A stretch of DNA of 20,819 bases from Bacteroidota bacterium (GCA_023391015.1 JAEWBT010000118.1:1-20819); one strand, 5' to 3'. Counted from the stretch's first letter, positions 8,057-17,000 are shown. Program-made: numbers and translations. The notes: generated from the letters alone by a model not told the origin.

Positions 8057-10036
8057 TCAGGGCAGCTTGGTTTTATTGTTTTGCAGCATCCATTCGGAGG
8101 TTTGCAACCACGAAAAGGCTATCTTCTGCATCGAATCGGCCAGCGCCAGATAACGGGCAATTTCATTTTCCGTGTGGTTGCCTTGATAAAAATAAAGACC
8201 CGGATCGGCTTCGGTGCGCCAGATATAAAGCAACGAATCATTGAGGCAGGCCAGCTTGGTATCGGCAGAAAAAACCGCGTAAGGCCGCATCGTTTTCCGG
8301 AGATTGACGCTAAACGTATTGTTTACAAAACGCGGCAACACCAAACTGGTAACCGTTGCAAACACATCCGTTTGCAACCCCAACTGCGGAAAAGCAGCCG
8401 CTGGCGTAGCGCCGGGCGCGTAAATCAAAAACGGAATGTGGTGGTAGGAAAATGCAATATCATAGGCATTCTGCCCCACCAGCCCACCATGGTCGGCCAC
8501 AAAAACAAACACCGTGCTGTCATACCAGCTTTGGGCGGCTGCATACTCCATAAACTTCCGCACCGACCAGTCGGCGTAAGCCACAACAGCCTGCTGATCG
8601 TCTTTATGACGGCGCTGAAACCCAACATTTTCCGGAATCACATAAGGGCCATGATCAGAAGCGGTCATAAACGCCGCGAAGAAAGGTTTCCCGGCTGCCG
8701 CCAATGCCGATATTTGGGGAACGGCAAACCGAAACATAAATTCATCCGGCACGCCGAGCGTGCTTTTCACTTCTTCCGCCGGATAGTCTTTTTGCCCCAC
8801 GATTTGGTCAAAGCCATTGGCCGTGAGGAAACCGCTCATATTGTCGAACACTTCGTCGTGGGTGGTAAAGAAAATACTTTGATAGCCGTTGCGTTTCAGT
8901 ACGTTGGGGAAGCCCGCCATTTCCGGAATTTTCAGCACTTCCATGCTATGCCGGTGCATAATCGCCGGATGGGCAAAAAGCGTACTGTACACCCCATTAT
9001 AGGTATGAAGGCCGGCGCTGTAAGTATTGTCAAACGACCAGCACTGCGCGGCCAGGCTATCCAGAAAAGGCGTGAGGTTATCTTTATTTCCGAACCGCCC
9101 CATCTTGGCAGCGCTCATGCTTTCCATCATCACCAGCACCACGTTGCGTCCCTGCATCGGCGCTTCCGACGTTTCATAACGGGCAATGGGCGAAACATCT
9201 TTCAGGCTGGAATCGGCCCCCAGCAGCCGGGCCATTGTTCCCAACGCCACCGCGTCGTCGAGCTTATGAAAGCGTTGGTTTTCCGGGTTTTGATTGTCCA
9301 GCGTGCTGCGCAAAAGCGTAAATACCGGATTGAGGCCCAGTTGATTGATAAAAGCATTATTGCTGAAAACGGCCATGCCGGGATGCAACGGCGATTTCTG
9401 CTCCAGCCGCCCGCGGATACCCAGGAAGATCAATCCAAAAACCACCAGCACGAAAGGCAGCACCGTTAGTTTTTGCCGCACCGAAACGCCTACCGGATCG
9501 GTTTTCAAGACCTGCACATGACTGCGGTAAATCCTTCGCAGGCCCCACAGATACAGCGCCACAACGCCCACAAACACCAGGGCAAAAACGAGATAGCGCG
9601 GCTCGGTGGCAATCATCTTAACCCCAAAACCAGCGTTGGCCGTCCAGTTGAAAACGGTGCTGTTGAGACGGGCAAAAAAGTAATTAAAAAAAGGAATATC
9701 AGTAGCGCAGGCCAGAAAGGCAATCGAAAAAAAGAGGCCGATAAACACATAAATTGCCCGCAAGGCTGCCTTCCTCAAAACCGAAAACAGGAAAAGTACC
9801 GACAGCACCACAACCGGTAAGGCCAGCAGGTAGCAAGCAATCACCGTATCGAAACGCCAGCCCATAAAGAAGGCACGGGCGAGCAGACTCCATTTTTGCG
9901 TACCAATGGCGCTCACGGCAGGGCCGTTTGTGAGCACCAATAACAGCCGGAAAAGGGTAAAAAACGCGATTCCGAGCAGGTAAACCAGCAGGATTTTCCG
10001 GAAATGACGAGCTGCCTGACGAAAAAACAGATTCAA
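8057..10036 (-). CDS. LTA synthase-like membrane sulfatase-fold enzyme
   Basis: A 659-residue member of the LTA synthase/alkaline phosphatase superfamily. The first 210 residues hold about five membrane segments (for example ILLVYLLGIAFFTLFRLLLV and ACYLLALPVVVLSVLFLF); the rest is an extracytoplasmic sulfatase domain. Catalytic positions match LtaS in order and spacing: metal-ligand Glu305 (LVMMES), nucleophile Thr345 (GLHTYNG), His462 (ASDHGPY) and Asp515-His516 (VADHGG). Family members transfer phosphoglycerol or phosphoethanolamine head groups onto glycolipids or glycans. Bacteroidota lack true lipoteichoic acid, so the substrate here is unknown, perhaps lipid A, a glycolipid or a periplasmic glycan. 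It is monocistronic, facing the mla-like operon. Confidence 0.9.
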   Translation of the reverse strand: MNLFFRQAARHFRKILLVYLLGIAFFTLFRLLLVLTNGPAVSAIGTQKWSLLARAFFMGWRFDTVIACYLLALPVVVLSVLFLFSVLRKAALRAIYVFIGLFFSIAFLACATDIPFFNYFFARLNSTVFNWTANAGFGVKMIATEPRYLVFALVFVGVVALYLWGLRRIYRSHVQVLKTDPVGVSVRQKLTVLPFVLVVFGLIFLGIRGRLEQKSPLHPGMAVFSNNAFINQLGLNPVFTLLRSTLDNQNPENQRFHKLDDAVALGTMARLLGADSSLKDVSPIARYETSEAPMQGRNVVLVMMESMSAAKMGRFGNKDNLTPFLDSLAAQCWSFDNTYSAGLHTYNGVYSTLFAHPAIMHRHSMEVLKIPEMAGFPNVLKRNGYQSIFFTTHDEVFDNMSGFLTANGFDQIVGQKDYPAEEVKSTLGVPDEFMFRFAVPQISALAAAGKPFFAAFMTASDHGPYVIPENVGFQRRHKDDQQAVVAYADWSVRKFMEYAAAQSWYDSTVFVFVADHGGLVGQNAYDIAFSYHHIPFLIYAPGATPAAAFPQLGLQTDVFATVTSLVLPRFVNNTFSVNLRKTMRPYAVFSADTKLACLNDSLLYIWRTEADPGLYFYQGNHTENEIARYLALADSMQKIAFSWLQTSEWMLQNNKTKLP

Positions 10037-10051
10037 AATAAAGACTTTGGG

Positions 10052-10059
10052 CGAATATA
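10052..10059 (-). promoter_or_regulatory. -7 element of the LTA synthase-like gene
   Basis: The minus strand reads TATATTCG, 15 nt before the ATG at 10036. It fits the TAnnTTCG form seen before other genes here. No clean TTTG is found at the -33 position; TTTC about 20 nt upstream is the closest. The leader would be about 10 nt or less. Confidence 0.4.
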
Positions 10060-10138
10060 GAGCGGAGACTTTCGGAAAAGAAACCGCGCTGGCCCTTCCA
10101 CAGCTTTAGAAGCCAAACATATTATGAGGATTACTTAA

Positions 10139-10222
10139 CGAAACGCGAGATTTGGGCTGCGTAATGCCAGTTTTGAGTGGCGTAACACGCGGAACGGGCT
10201 TCGTAAACCCCGGAACACTCAA
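10139..10222. repeat. degenerate 21-nt tandem repeat with CGTAA phasing
   Basis: CGTAA begins at 10160, 10181 and 10202, exactly 21 nt apart, and CGAAA begins at 10139, one more period upstream. The last two units share about 13 of 21 positions, including CGGAAC at the same offset. A spacing of 21 nt is two helical turns, as in arrays bound by a protein on one DNA face. It lies 80-165 nt upstream of the promoter for the LTA synthase-like gene. The rest of the 10037-10468 gap holds two inverted repeats, listed separately, an AT-rich stretch near 10225-10245, and no gene. Confidence 0.5.
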
Positions 10223-10313
10223 CGAATGAATATTATTAATTAACTAAAGGCCATTTTTCACCTGCGTAGGGCGCGAAAAGGGCAGCAAAAGGCGCGGACG
10301 GCGCTGCTAAGTA

Positions 10314-10356
10314 CCTTTTTAGATAAAATCAACTACATACGGTCTATCTTAAAAGG
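10314..10356. repeat. 12-bp inverted repeat with 19-nt spacer
   Basis: CCTTTTTAGATA (10314-10325) and TATCTTAAAAGG (10345-10356) are complementary at 11 of 12 positions. No T run follows on either strand, so this looks more like a protein-binding site or element end than a terminator. Function is unknown. Confidence 0.5.
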
Positions 10357-10390
10357 GAAACATTGGAAAAAGCGGGGTTGTTTACAGTTT

Positions 10391-10450
10391 TTTTGTCATC
10401 CCGGAACGGGATCTCAGAATAACGTGAGATCCCGTTCCGGGATGACAAAA
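10391..10450. repeat. 26-bp perfect inverted repeat, REP/MITE-like
   Basis: TTTTGTCATCCCGGAACGGG, continuing to 10416, is mirrored perfectly by 10425-10450, leaving an 8-nt loop. Each arm is itself a small hairpin (ATCCCG, three bases, CGGGAT), a nested structure typical of repetitive extragenic palindromes. It begins 19 nt beyond the mtaB stop and may act as its terminator, though there is no long T run on the exit side. GTCATCCCGG...CCGGGATGAC repeats of this kind are known as dispersed elements in other bacteria. Confidence 0.75.
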
Positions 10451-10468
10451 GACGCTTTCCGAAAAATT

Positions 10469-11743
10469 TTAAATCTGCCAGGCTTCAATCGTTCCGGCTT
10501 TCGCGGCGTCATAGAGCGTTTCGGCGGCGATGTAATTGTCGGTATAGCCGTGCATAATGCCGCCCTTGGCACTTTTTTCCCACAGCACCGGTCGCGCCGT
10601 TCCGGAAAATTGCTGCTGAAAAGCGGTTTGTTTTTCCAGCGAAAGCACCCGCAAAGCCTTGTTGCGGTCATGGCGGATGTTCACAGGCACCACCGGCTTG
10701 ATGGCCAGCGCATCGGTATTGGCGCGCTCCGAGTAGGTAAAAACGTGCAGATAGGTTACCGGCAGGCTTTGCAGGAAATCGTGCGTTTCCACAAAATGCT
10801 CGTCGCTTTCGGAGGGAAAGCCCACAATTACATCTACCCCAATTCCGGCATGCGGCATCAGGGCTTTGATGGTGGAAATGCGGTCGGCATAAAGCTCGCG
10901 CTGGTAGCGGCGGCGCATTTTGGCGAGAATGGCATTGCTGCCGCTTTGCAATGGAATATGGAAATGCGGCATAAACCGCTTTGAGCTTGCCACAAACCGG
11001 ATGATGTCATCGGTCAACAAGTTAGGCTCGATAGAGGAAATCCGGTAGCGCTCGATTCCGGAAATTTCATCCAGCTGACGGATAAGGTCATAAAAGTTTT
11101 CTTCGCGCCGCTTGCCTCCGTCGTAGCCTTTGCCGAAATCGCCAAGGTTGATACCGGTCAGCACTACTTCTTTCGCCCCGCCGGCGGCAATTTCTGTTAC
11201 CCGCTCCACCACGCCCCGAATGCTGTCGCTGCGGCTGTGGCCCCGCGCCTGCGGAATGGTGCAGAACGAACAGGTGTAATCGCAGCCGTCCTGCACTTTG
11301 AGGAAGGTGCGGGTGCGGTCGCCCTCTGAATGCGCCGCGTGAAAGCCTTCTACGGTTTCAATATCATTGCAGGCCACCCGCGCCGCGCCTTTGGAAAGCG
11401 TGCGCAGATGGGCCGAAAGCTGGAATTTCTCTGCTGCACCGAGCACCAGATCCACCCCTGGAATTTGGATAATTTCTTTGGGTTTGAGCTGGGCGTAGCA
11501 ACCGGTAATCACCACCAGCGCTTCCGGGGCGCGGCGCTGAATGCGGCGCACCAGCATGCGGCATTCTTTGTCGGCGTTTTCGGTAACGGAGCAGGTATTG
11601 AGCACATACACATCGGCGGCCTCGTCGAAAGCTTTCCGGGGAAAGCCCTGTGCTTCGAGCTGCCGGCTGAGGGCCGAGGTTTCCGAAAAATTTAATTTAC
11701 AACCCAGCGTGTGGAATGCTACCGACGGCAATATGCTATTCAT
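10469..11743 (-). CDS. mtaB: tRNA t6A37 C2-methylthiotransferase MtaB
   Basis: A radical-SAM methylthiotransferase that converts t6A to ms2t6A at position 37 of tRNA. The N-terminal UPF0004 domain has its three cluster cysteines at 15 (LGCKLN), 51 (NTCSV) and 82 (TGCYAQ). The radical-SAM motif is C154-x3-C158-x2-C161 (CDYTCSFC). PHFHIPLQSGSN and GVDVIVGFPSE follow, and a short TRAM-like tail ends the 424 residues. GCKLN rather than GCQMN favours MtaB over MiaB or RimO. The ATG at 11743 lies only 7 nt from a perfect -7 element. The gene is divergent from the lipoprotein at 11871. It completes the t6A theme begun by sua5. Confidence 0.94.
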   Translation of the reverse strand: MNSILPSVAFHTLGCKLNFSETSALSRQLEAQGFPRKAFDEAADVYVLNTCSVTENADKECRMLVRRIQRRAPEALVVITGCYAQLKPKEIIQIPGVDLVLGAAEKFQLSAHLRTLSKGAARVACNDIETVEGFHAAHSEGDRTRTFLKVQDGCDYTCSFCTIPQARGHSRSDSIRGVVERVTEIAAGGAKEVVLTGINLGDFGKGYDGGKRREENFYDLIRQLDEISGIERYRISSIEPNLLTDDIIRFVASSKRFMPHFHIPLQSGSNAILAKMRRRYQRELYADRISTIKALMPHAGIGVDVIVGFPSESDEHFVETHDFLQSLPVTYLHVFTYSERANTDALAIKPVVPVNIRHDRNKALRVLSLEKQTAFQQQFSGTARPVLWEKSAKGGIMHGYTDNYIAAETLYDAAKAGTIEAWQI

Positions 11744-11750
11744 CTCGGCG

Positions 11751-11758
11751 CAAATTTA
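11751..11758 (-). promoter_or_regulatory. mtaB -7 element, close to the start codon
   Basis: The minus strand reads TAAATTTG, an exact match to the Bacteroidota -7 consensus TAnnTTTG. Only 7 nt separate it from the mtaB ATG, so the transcript would be leaderless or nearly so. No clear TTTG is seen at -33. Confidence 0.55.
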
Positions 11759-11840
11759 CGGACTCGCGGAAAAGAAGTTTTATAATACCTGCTTATAGGT
11801 ATTTTTCCTCCTGAAAATGCATTTAAACTTTAGGAACGTT

Positions 11841-11848
11841 TATCTTCG
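11841..11848 (+). promoter_or_regulatory. -7 element of the lipoprotein gene
   Basis: TATCTTCG, the TTCG variant of TAnnTTTG, 22 nt before the ATG at 11871. It helps to fix that start, because an upstream in-frame ATG at 11817 would lie before the promoter. The -33 element is not clear. Confidence 0.5.
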
Positions 11849-11870
11849 CGGAGCTTTAAACTTTTTATCT

Positions 11871-12452
11871 ATGAAAAGAATTTTCCACACCCTTCTTTTT
11901 TCAGCCACCGCACTTTCGTTTGCAGGTTGCAATAAGGATGCGCTGAGCAAGCTGACCGACATTACTTTTACGCAGCCGTATTCGTTTAACGTAACGTTTC
12001 CGGAAGGCGCTACGGTGGATACTTCGGCAACACCCGTTCCAATTCCAGGCGGGACGGCTGCCCTGCCGCCTTTTTCTTTTACGTTTCCAACAGAAATGCG
12101 GAAAATTGCGGAAGACTACAATACAAGCCTCGACAAGCTGGTCGCCGTGAAACTATCCAGCTTTACCCTTTCGCCGCTGGCACCCGCCGGTCAGAATCTC
12201 AACTTTATGAACTCGGTGGAACTTCGCATCTCGGCTCCCGGCATGTCGGAAGTGGTGGTTGCCAAGAAAAGTCCTTTCCCTAAGGATGCCGCTTCCATAT
12301 CGCTTGATGTGGTGGATGCCAACCTGAAGGAATATTTCATAAAAGACAGCGTAACCGTGACGGTGGCGGCGGATGTGAATGCCATTCCGCCTGCCGGAAC
12401 CGAAATTCAGCTGGACAGCAAATACAAGATTACCGCCAACCCACTGAAATAG
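11871..12452 (+). CDS. hypothetical lipoprotein
   Basis: A 193-residue protein of unknown function. The start MKRIFHTLLFSATALSFAGC is a lipoprotein signal peptide with the lipobox Cys at residue 20, followed by NKDALSKL. The ATG at 11871 is chosen over one 54 nt upstream because it puts the basic residues at the N-terminus and lies after the promoter. The mature part looks like an all-beta envelope protein: Thr/Ser/Pro-rich with segments such as VELRISAPGMSEVVVAK and DSVTVTVAADVNAIP. No named domain is recognised. It is a single gene closed by a terminator at 12475 and divergent from mtaB. Confidence 0.85.
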   Translation: MKRIFHTLLFSATALSFAGCNKDALSKLTDITFTQPYSFNVTFPEGATVDTSATPVPIPGGTAALPPFSFTFPTEMRKIAEDYNTSLDKLVAVKLSSFTLSPLAPAGQNLNFMNSVELRISAPGMSEVVVAKKSPFPKDAASISLDVVDANLKEYFIKDSVTVTVAADVNAIPPAGTEIQLDSKYKITANPLK

Positions 12453-12474
12453 AAATATTCCGAAAATTAGTTCT

Positions 12475-12511
12475 AATAAAAAAGACGCTCCAGATGGGCG
12501 TCTTTTTTATT
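12475..12511. terminator. bidirectional intrinsic terminator
   Basis: AATAAAAAAGACGC (12475-12488) pairs perfectly with GCGTCTTTTTTATT (12498-12511) around a 9-nt loop. The arms carry A and T runs, so it works on both strands. It separates the convergent lipoprotein (ends 12452) and purM (ends 12609). Confidence 0.9.
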
Positions 12512-12608
12512 GGGGAAAAGAGAAGTCCGGATTGGGCGGCTCTACAGGCTACGATTTTTCGTTGGTCTATCTTCTTTTGTCTCGGAGAGAGACCGATGAA
12601 TCGCGGCT

Positions 12609-13784
12609 CTACTGGTAGGAAAAGCGGCCATGGGCGCTTTCTACGATGACTTCTTTGGTTTCGGCGGCTTCTACCCGGCCGCTAATCTGCGCTTCAATAC
12701 CGAATTTTCCGGAAATCTCCACAATCGCGGCAGCCGTTTCGGCATCGGTGTAGATTTCCAATCGTTGTCCCATATTAAAGACTTGATACATTTCCTTCCA
12801 GCTCGTTCCGGCGGCTTCCTGAATCATCCGGAAAAGCGGCGGTTCGGGCAGTAGATTGTCTTTCACCACCCGCATTGACGAAGGCAGGTAATGCAGGATT
12901 TTGCTTTGTGCGCCGCCGCTGCAATGAATAATTCCATGAATATTTTTCCGGAAATTTTGCAATATTTGAAGCACAACGGGGGCATAGGTACGGGTGGGTG
13001 AAAGCAGCAGTCTTCCCACATCTAAGCCGGTTTCAGTTGCGTCGGTCAGGCGGTATTTACCGTTGTAAACCACTTCTTTTGGCAAGGCCGGGTCCACACT
13101 TTCCGGAAACGCTTCCGCGTAGTAATGGCTGAGCATTTCGTGGCGCGCCGAGGTCAGTCCGTTGGAGCCAATGCCGCTATTGTAAGCATCTTCATAAATC
13201 GCTTTTCCATAAGAAGCGAGCGAAACCACCACGTCGCCGGGGCGGAGGTTGTCAGTCGTTACAAGGTCGTCGCGCTTCATGCGGGCGGCCATGGTGCCAT
13301 CCACTACAATGGTGCGCACCGCATCGCCGAGGTCGGCGGTTTCGCCGCCCATAAACGTAATGTCAATGCCATATTCACGCAACGCGTCGAAATAGCGTTG
13401 GGTACCGTTGATGATTTGGGAAAGCACTTCGCCCGGAATCAACCCTTTGTTGCGGCCAATGGTGCTCGAATAGGTAAAAGGCCCAGTGGCACCCACACAC
13501 AGCAGGTCGTCGGTATTCATTACAATGGCATCAATGGCGATGCCTTCCCAAACGGAGATATCGCCAGTTTCTTTCCAGTAGAGGTAGGCCAGAATGCCTT
13601 TGGTTCCGGCGCCGTCGGCGTGCATCAGGTTGCACCAGGCCGGGTCGCCGCCCCAGATGTCGGGGTAGATTTTGCAGAATGCTTTTGGAAAAAGGCCGTG
13701 GTCGAGGCGAGCCACAGCAGCATGCACTTCTTCTTTTCCGGCAGAAACGCCGCGCAGCGCGTAACGGTTATCGGGGGTGGACAT
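12609..13784 (-). CDS. purM: phosphoribosylformylglycinamidine cyclo-ligase (AIR synthase)
   Basis: The enzyme closes the imidazole ring in purine synthesis, turning FGAM into AIR with ATP. The PurM/HypE fold motifs are present in order: HADGAGTKG (DGxGTK), DAIVMNTDDLLCVGA, FMGGETADLGDAVRT, the GIGSNGLTSARHE loop, IIHCSGGAQSKI (the Gly-rich strand of the second domain) and VFNMGQRLEIY. At 391 residues it is longer than the 345-residue E. coli enzyme and matches the long form usual in Bacteroidota. The assignment rests on overall similarity; a PurM-like paralogue of other function is less likely. The ATG at 13784 lies 8 nt from its -7 element. It is convergent with the lipoprotein and divergent from the metalloprotease. 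Confidence 0.88.
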   Translation of the reverse strand: MSTPDNRYALRGVSAGKEEVHAAVARLDHGLFPKAFCKIYPDIWGGDPAWCNLMHADGAGTKGILAYLYWKETGDISVWEGIAIDAIVMNTDDLLCVGATGPFTYSSTIGRNKGLIPGEVLSQIINGTQRYFDALREYGIDITFMGGETADLGDAVRTIVVDGTMAARMKRDDLVTTDNLRPGDVVVSLASYGKAIYEDAYNSGIGSNGLTSARHEMLSHYYAEAFPESVDPALPKEVVYNGKYRLTDATETGLDVGRLLLSPTRTYAPVVLQILQNFRKNIHGIIHCSGGAQSKILHYLPSSMRVVKDNLLPEPPLFRMIQEAAGTSWKEMYQVFNMGQRLEIYTDAETAAAIVEISGKFGIEAQISGRVEAAETKEVIVESAHGRFSYQ

Positions 13785-13792
13785 GGGAAGCG

Positions 13793-13800
13793 CGAAGGTA
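13793..13800 (-). promoter_or_regulatory. purM -7 element, close to the start codon
   Basis: The minus strand reads TACCTTCG, identical to the octamers before rpoB and anmK. Only 8 nt lie between it and the ATG, predicting a leaderless or very short leader transcript. Confidence 0.5.
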
Positions 13801-13962
13801 GGAAAGGAGGATTAGGGTTTAGAGGATTGATGGGTGTATGCAGTTTATAGGTTTGATAGTGGTTTTGGATTTATAAAAATGATTCGATGCGTATATCTAC
13901 TGAATTTTAAAAGAAATACCCCAATCGTATTTCTTTTTATTGAATTAAGGTTGGGATTTATG

Positions 13963-13970
13963 TAGTTTTG
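13963..13970 (+). promoter_or_regulatory. metalloprotease -7 element
   Basis: TAGTTTTG matches the Bacteroidota consensus TAnnTTTG exactly. A TTG lies 20 nt upstream (13940-13942), near the expected -33 site. The leader would be about 110 nt and includes one TTTCCGGAAA copy (14021-14030). The 13785-14088 gap otherwise shows nothing beyond the two divergent promoters. Confidence 0.55.
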
Positions 13971-14088
13971 CGCGCTGTAAAAATTTCTTCTTAAGAAAAC
14001 AGGGATTTTTTAAAATCAGTTTTCCGGAAAAAACGTCAATCACGCCTGCATTTCTATTCCTCTGCATCCAATCCTATCAAACGTTCCT

Positions 14089-17000
14089 GTGAAACGAAGA
14101 AAGCTATCCTTTTCTAAATTTCTGCTTTTGCTTTTATGCAGCCTGGTGATCCTTACCGGCGCTTTTGCCCAGCAGTTTTCCTGCGGAACCACCGAGGCCA
14201 ACGCCGACCTCGCCGCCCGGTATCCCGCTTACGCCCAACGGCTGCAACAACAAAAAACCGACTGGGCTGCCTATAACGCCCGATTGGCCAGCAGCGCGCA
14301 GGCTCGCATCATAGCCGGCGCAGGTGGCAGCGTTTCCTATGAAATTCCGGTTGTTTTCCACATCATTCATACCGGACAGGCAGTCGGCACTTCGCAAAAC
14401 CCCAGCGATGCTACGATTCAGAATCTGGTGTCTTACCTCAATGCCGTTTACAGCGCTACCTGGGCTTCTAATCCGGATACCAACAACGGTGGCGTGAAAA
14501 TTCCAATTCAGTTTGTGCTGGCCAAACGCAGCCCTACCTGCACCGCAACCACAGGTATCAACCGCGTAAACGGCAGCTCGCTGGCCGGATACAGTGCTTA
14601 TGGCATTCAAGGCTCCGGCGCGGTCAACGGCGCAGACGAAGTGCTGGTGAAAGACCTCAGCCGCTGGCCGAATGACCGGTATCTGAACATCTGGATTGTA
14701 ACCAACATTCAAGGCGCGGCGGCGAACGGTGGTGGCGTAGCGGGCTATGCGTATTATCCGGGTGCGCCTTCTGACGTGGACGGTATTGTGCTGCGCCACG
14801 ACCAAACCAACTGGGCTATTGCCCACGAGATGGGCCACAGCCTGGGCCTGGCCCACACCTTCTCAGGCAGCAGCAGTCCCACTACATGCCCAACCAACTT
14901 TAACTGTGCCACCGATGGCGATGAGGTCTGCGACACCGATCCACATCCATTGGTTTCCGGTTGCCCTACCGGCACCAACCCTTGTACCGGCAATTCTTAC
15001 GGCGCGGTAACTTATAACATCATGAATTACACCAGCTGTCCGAACCGCTTTACCGCCGGGCAACGAACGCGGGCCATTTTTCAACTGGTGAACTACCGGA
15101 GCGGGCTGGCTGCTTCTAATGCCTCCCTGCCAATGGGCGTTTATCCAACCAATATTGCGGCTCCGGCAACCGCTTGCGTTCCGGGTTCAATTGCCAATTC
15201 CGGTAACCAATTCGGCATTGGTCCCACAGCCGTATCGCTGGGTACGCTTTCGCATAGCAGCAGTGGCTATGATGAGGACGGCTACCGGTATTACATCGAT
15301 CACACTATTAATACCTGTGAGGAAAATCAGGTAACCGGAACCATTCCTGCCGGTGTGGCCAGCACCCTGAGCGTTACGACTGGTCTTTACAACGCCGAAA
15401 AAGCCAGGGCCTGGATTGACTGGAACGCCGACGGCGTATTCCAAACCAGCGAGCAGGTGCTTTCCTTTAGCGGCACGACCGGCGGCCAAACCGCTACCGT
15501 TTCCGTAACACCGCCGACGAACACCGTTACCTGCGCGCCCCTCCGGCTGCGCGTGGTTTCCGACTATACTTCCAACGTCACCAACCTGACCGCCTGCGGC
15601 AGTTTGCAATACGGCCAAACCGAAGATTACACCATCATTGTTTTGCCGGGTACCACCCAAACACCTTCGGTAGCCATTTCGCGCACTGGCAGCACAACGG
15701 TGTGTGCCAATACTTCTCTCACCTTTACCGCTACGCCTACCAACGGCGGTTCCGCACCCACTTATCAATGGAAGGTAAACGGCGTCAACGTCGGTACCAA
15801 CAGCCCAACTTATACGGCTTCTAACTGGACCAACGGTAACACCATAACGGTAACGATGACCAGCAATTCTACCTGTGCTGCCCAAACGCCGGTTACTTCG
15901 CCGGTAATTACCCTTTCTGTAGCGCCGCTTCCGGCCACTCCAAGTGCAGTATCTGGCCCAACAACCTTGTGTAGCGGCGCTACGAATACGTATTCCGTAA
16001 CACCCGTTTCCGGAAATACCTATACCTGGACGCTTCCATCGGGCTGGAGCGGCACTTCTACCACAGCCAGCATCAGCGCAACCGCCGGTAGTTCAGGCGG
16101 TGTCCTGAGCGTCAAAGCGGTGAATAGTTGTGGTACTTCGGCCGCCGTTACCAAATCCGTTTCCGTTACCACCGTTACAGCGCCCACGGTTTCCATCAAC
16201 AGCAGTGCGACAAGCACATGCGCCGGAACGCCTGTTACATTCACGGCGACCGCTGCCAATAGCGGCACTTCTTCTACGTATCAATGGAAGGTAAATGGAG
16301 CCGTAAGAGGTACCAACAGCAATACTTTTACTTCTGCGACGCTTTCCAATGGCGACACGGTGCGGTGTTATTTCACAACCACCAACAGCGCCTGTGCGAC
16401 CACGCTTTCCGCCGCCAGCAACCCAATAGTAATCAGCATCTCGCCGCAGGTAACGCCTGCGCTCACCATCACGCCTTCCGCCACGGCCCCCTGCGCCGGC
16501 GACACGGTTTTGTTTACCACAACGGCCTTCCACAGCGGCACGGCCCCTGCATATGAATGGAGAGTAAATGGTACGCCCGCCGGAAGCGGCGCCAGCTTTA
16601 GGCTAGCGGCAACAACGCCGGCAACGGTTACCTGCTCGCTGACCAGCAATGCCGCCTGTGCAACGGCTTCCACCGTGGGCAGTAATGCCGTAACGCTCGC
16701 AGTTTCGCCGGTCATAACACCTTCGGTAACTGTGAGTGCTACGCCTGCCGGCCCTTTCACCAGTGGCCAAACGGTGGTTTTCAACGCAACGATTTCCGGC
16801 GGTGGCAACGCGCCTGCTTTCCAATGGCTGCGCAATGGCCAGGTGGTAGCCGGCGCTAACACAGCTGCCTGGACGGCTGTGGCCGGCAGCGATTTCAGCA
16901 ATGGCGACAGCATCGGCGTGCGCCTTCAAAGCAGTGAGGCCTGTGCGCGACCCGGCATGGCGCAAAGCAACGCCCTGATGGCGGTCGTAACGCCCAGCGC

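Noticed and set aside
8081..9469. A 462-codon open frame opposite the LTA synthase-like gene
   Set aside because: It is antisense to a gene with intact catalytic motifs and has the His/Arg/Gln-rich composition of a shadow frame.
10391..10450. The long inverted repeat as an end of a classical insertion sequence or a CRISPR repeat
   Set aside because: No transposase gene, target duplication or second spaced copy lies in the window.
11817..11870. An upstream ATG that would extend the lipoprotein by 18 residues
   Set aside because: It would precede the -7 element at 11841-11848 and bury the signal peptide inside the protein.
12512..12608. GGTCT and AGACC flanking a short stretch after the 12475 terminator
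   Set aside because: Only 5 nt pair across a long loop, which is expected by chance.
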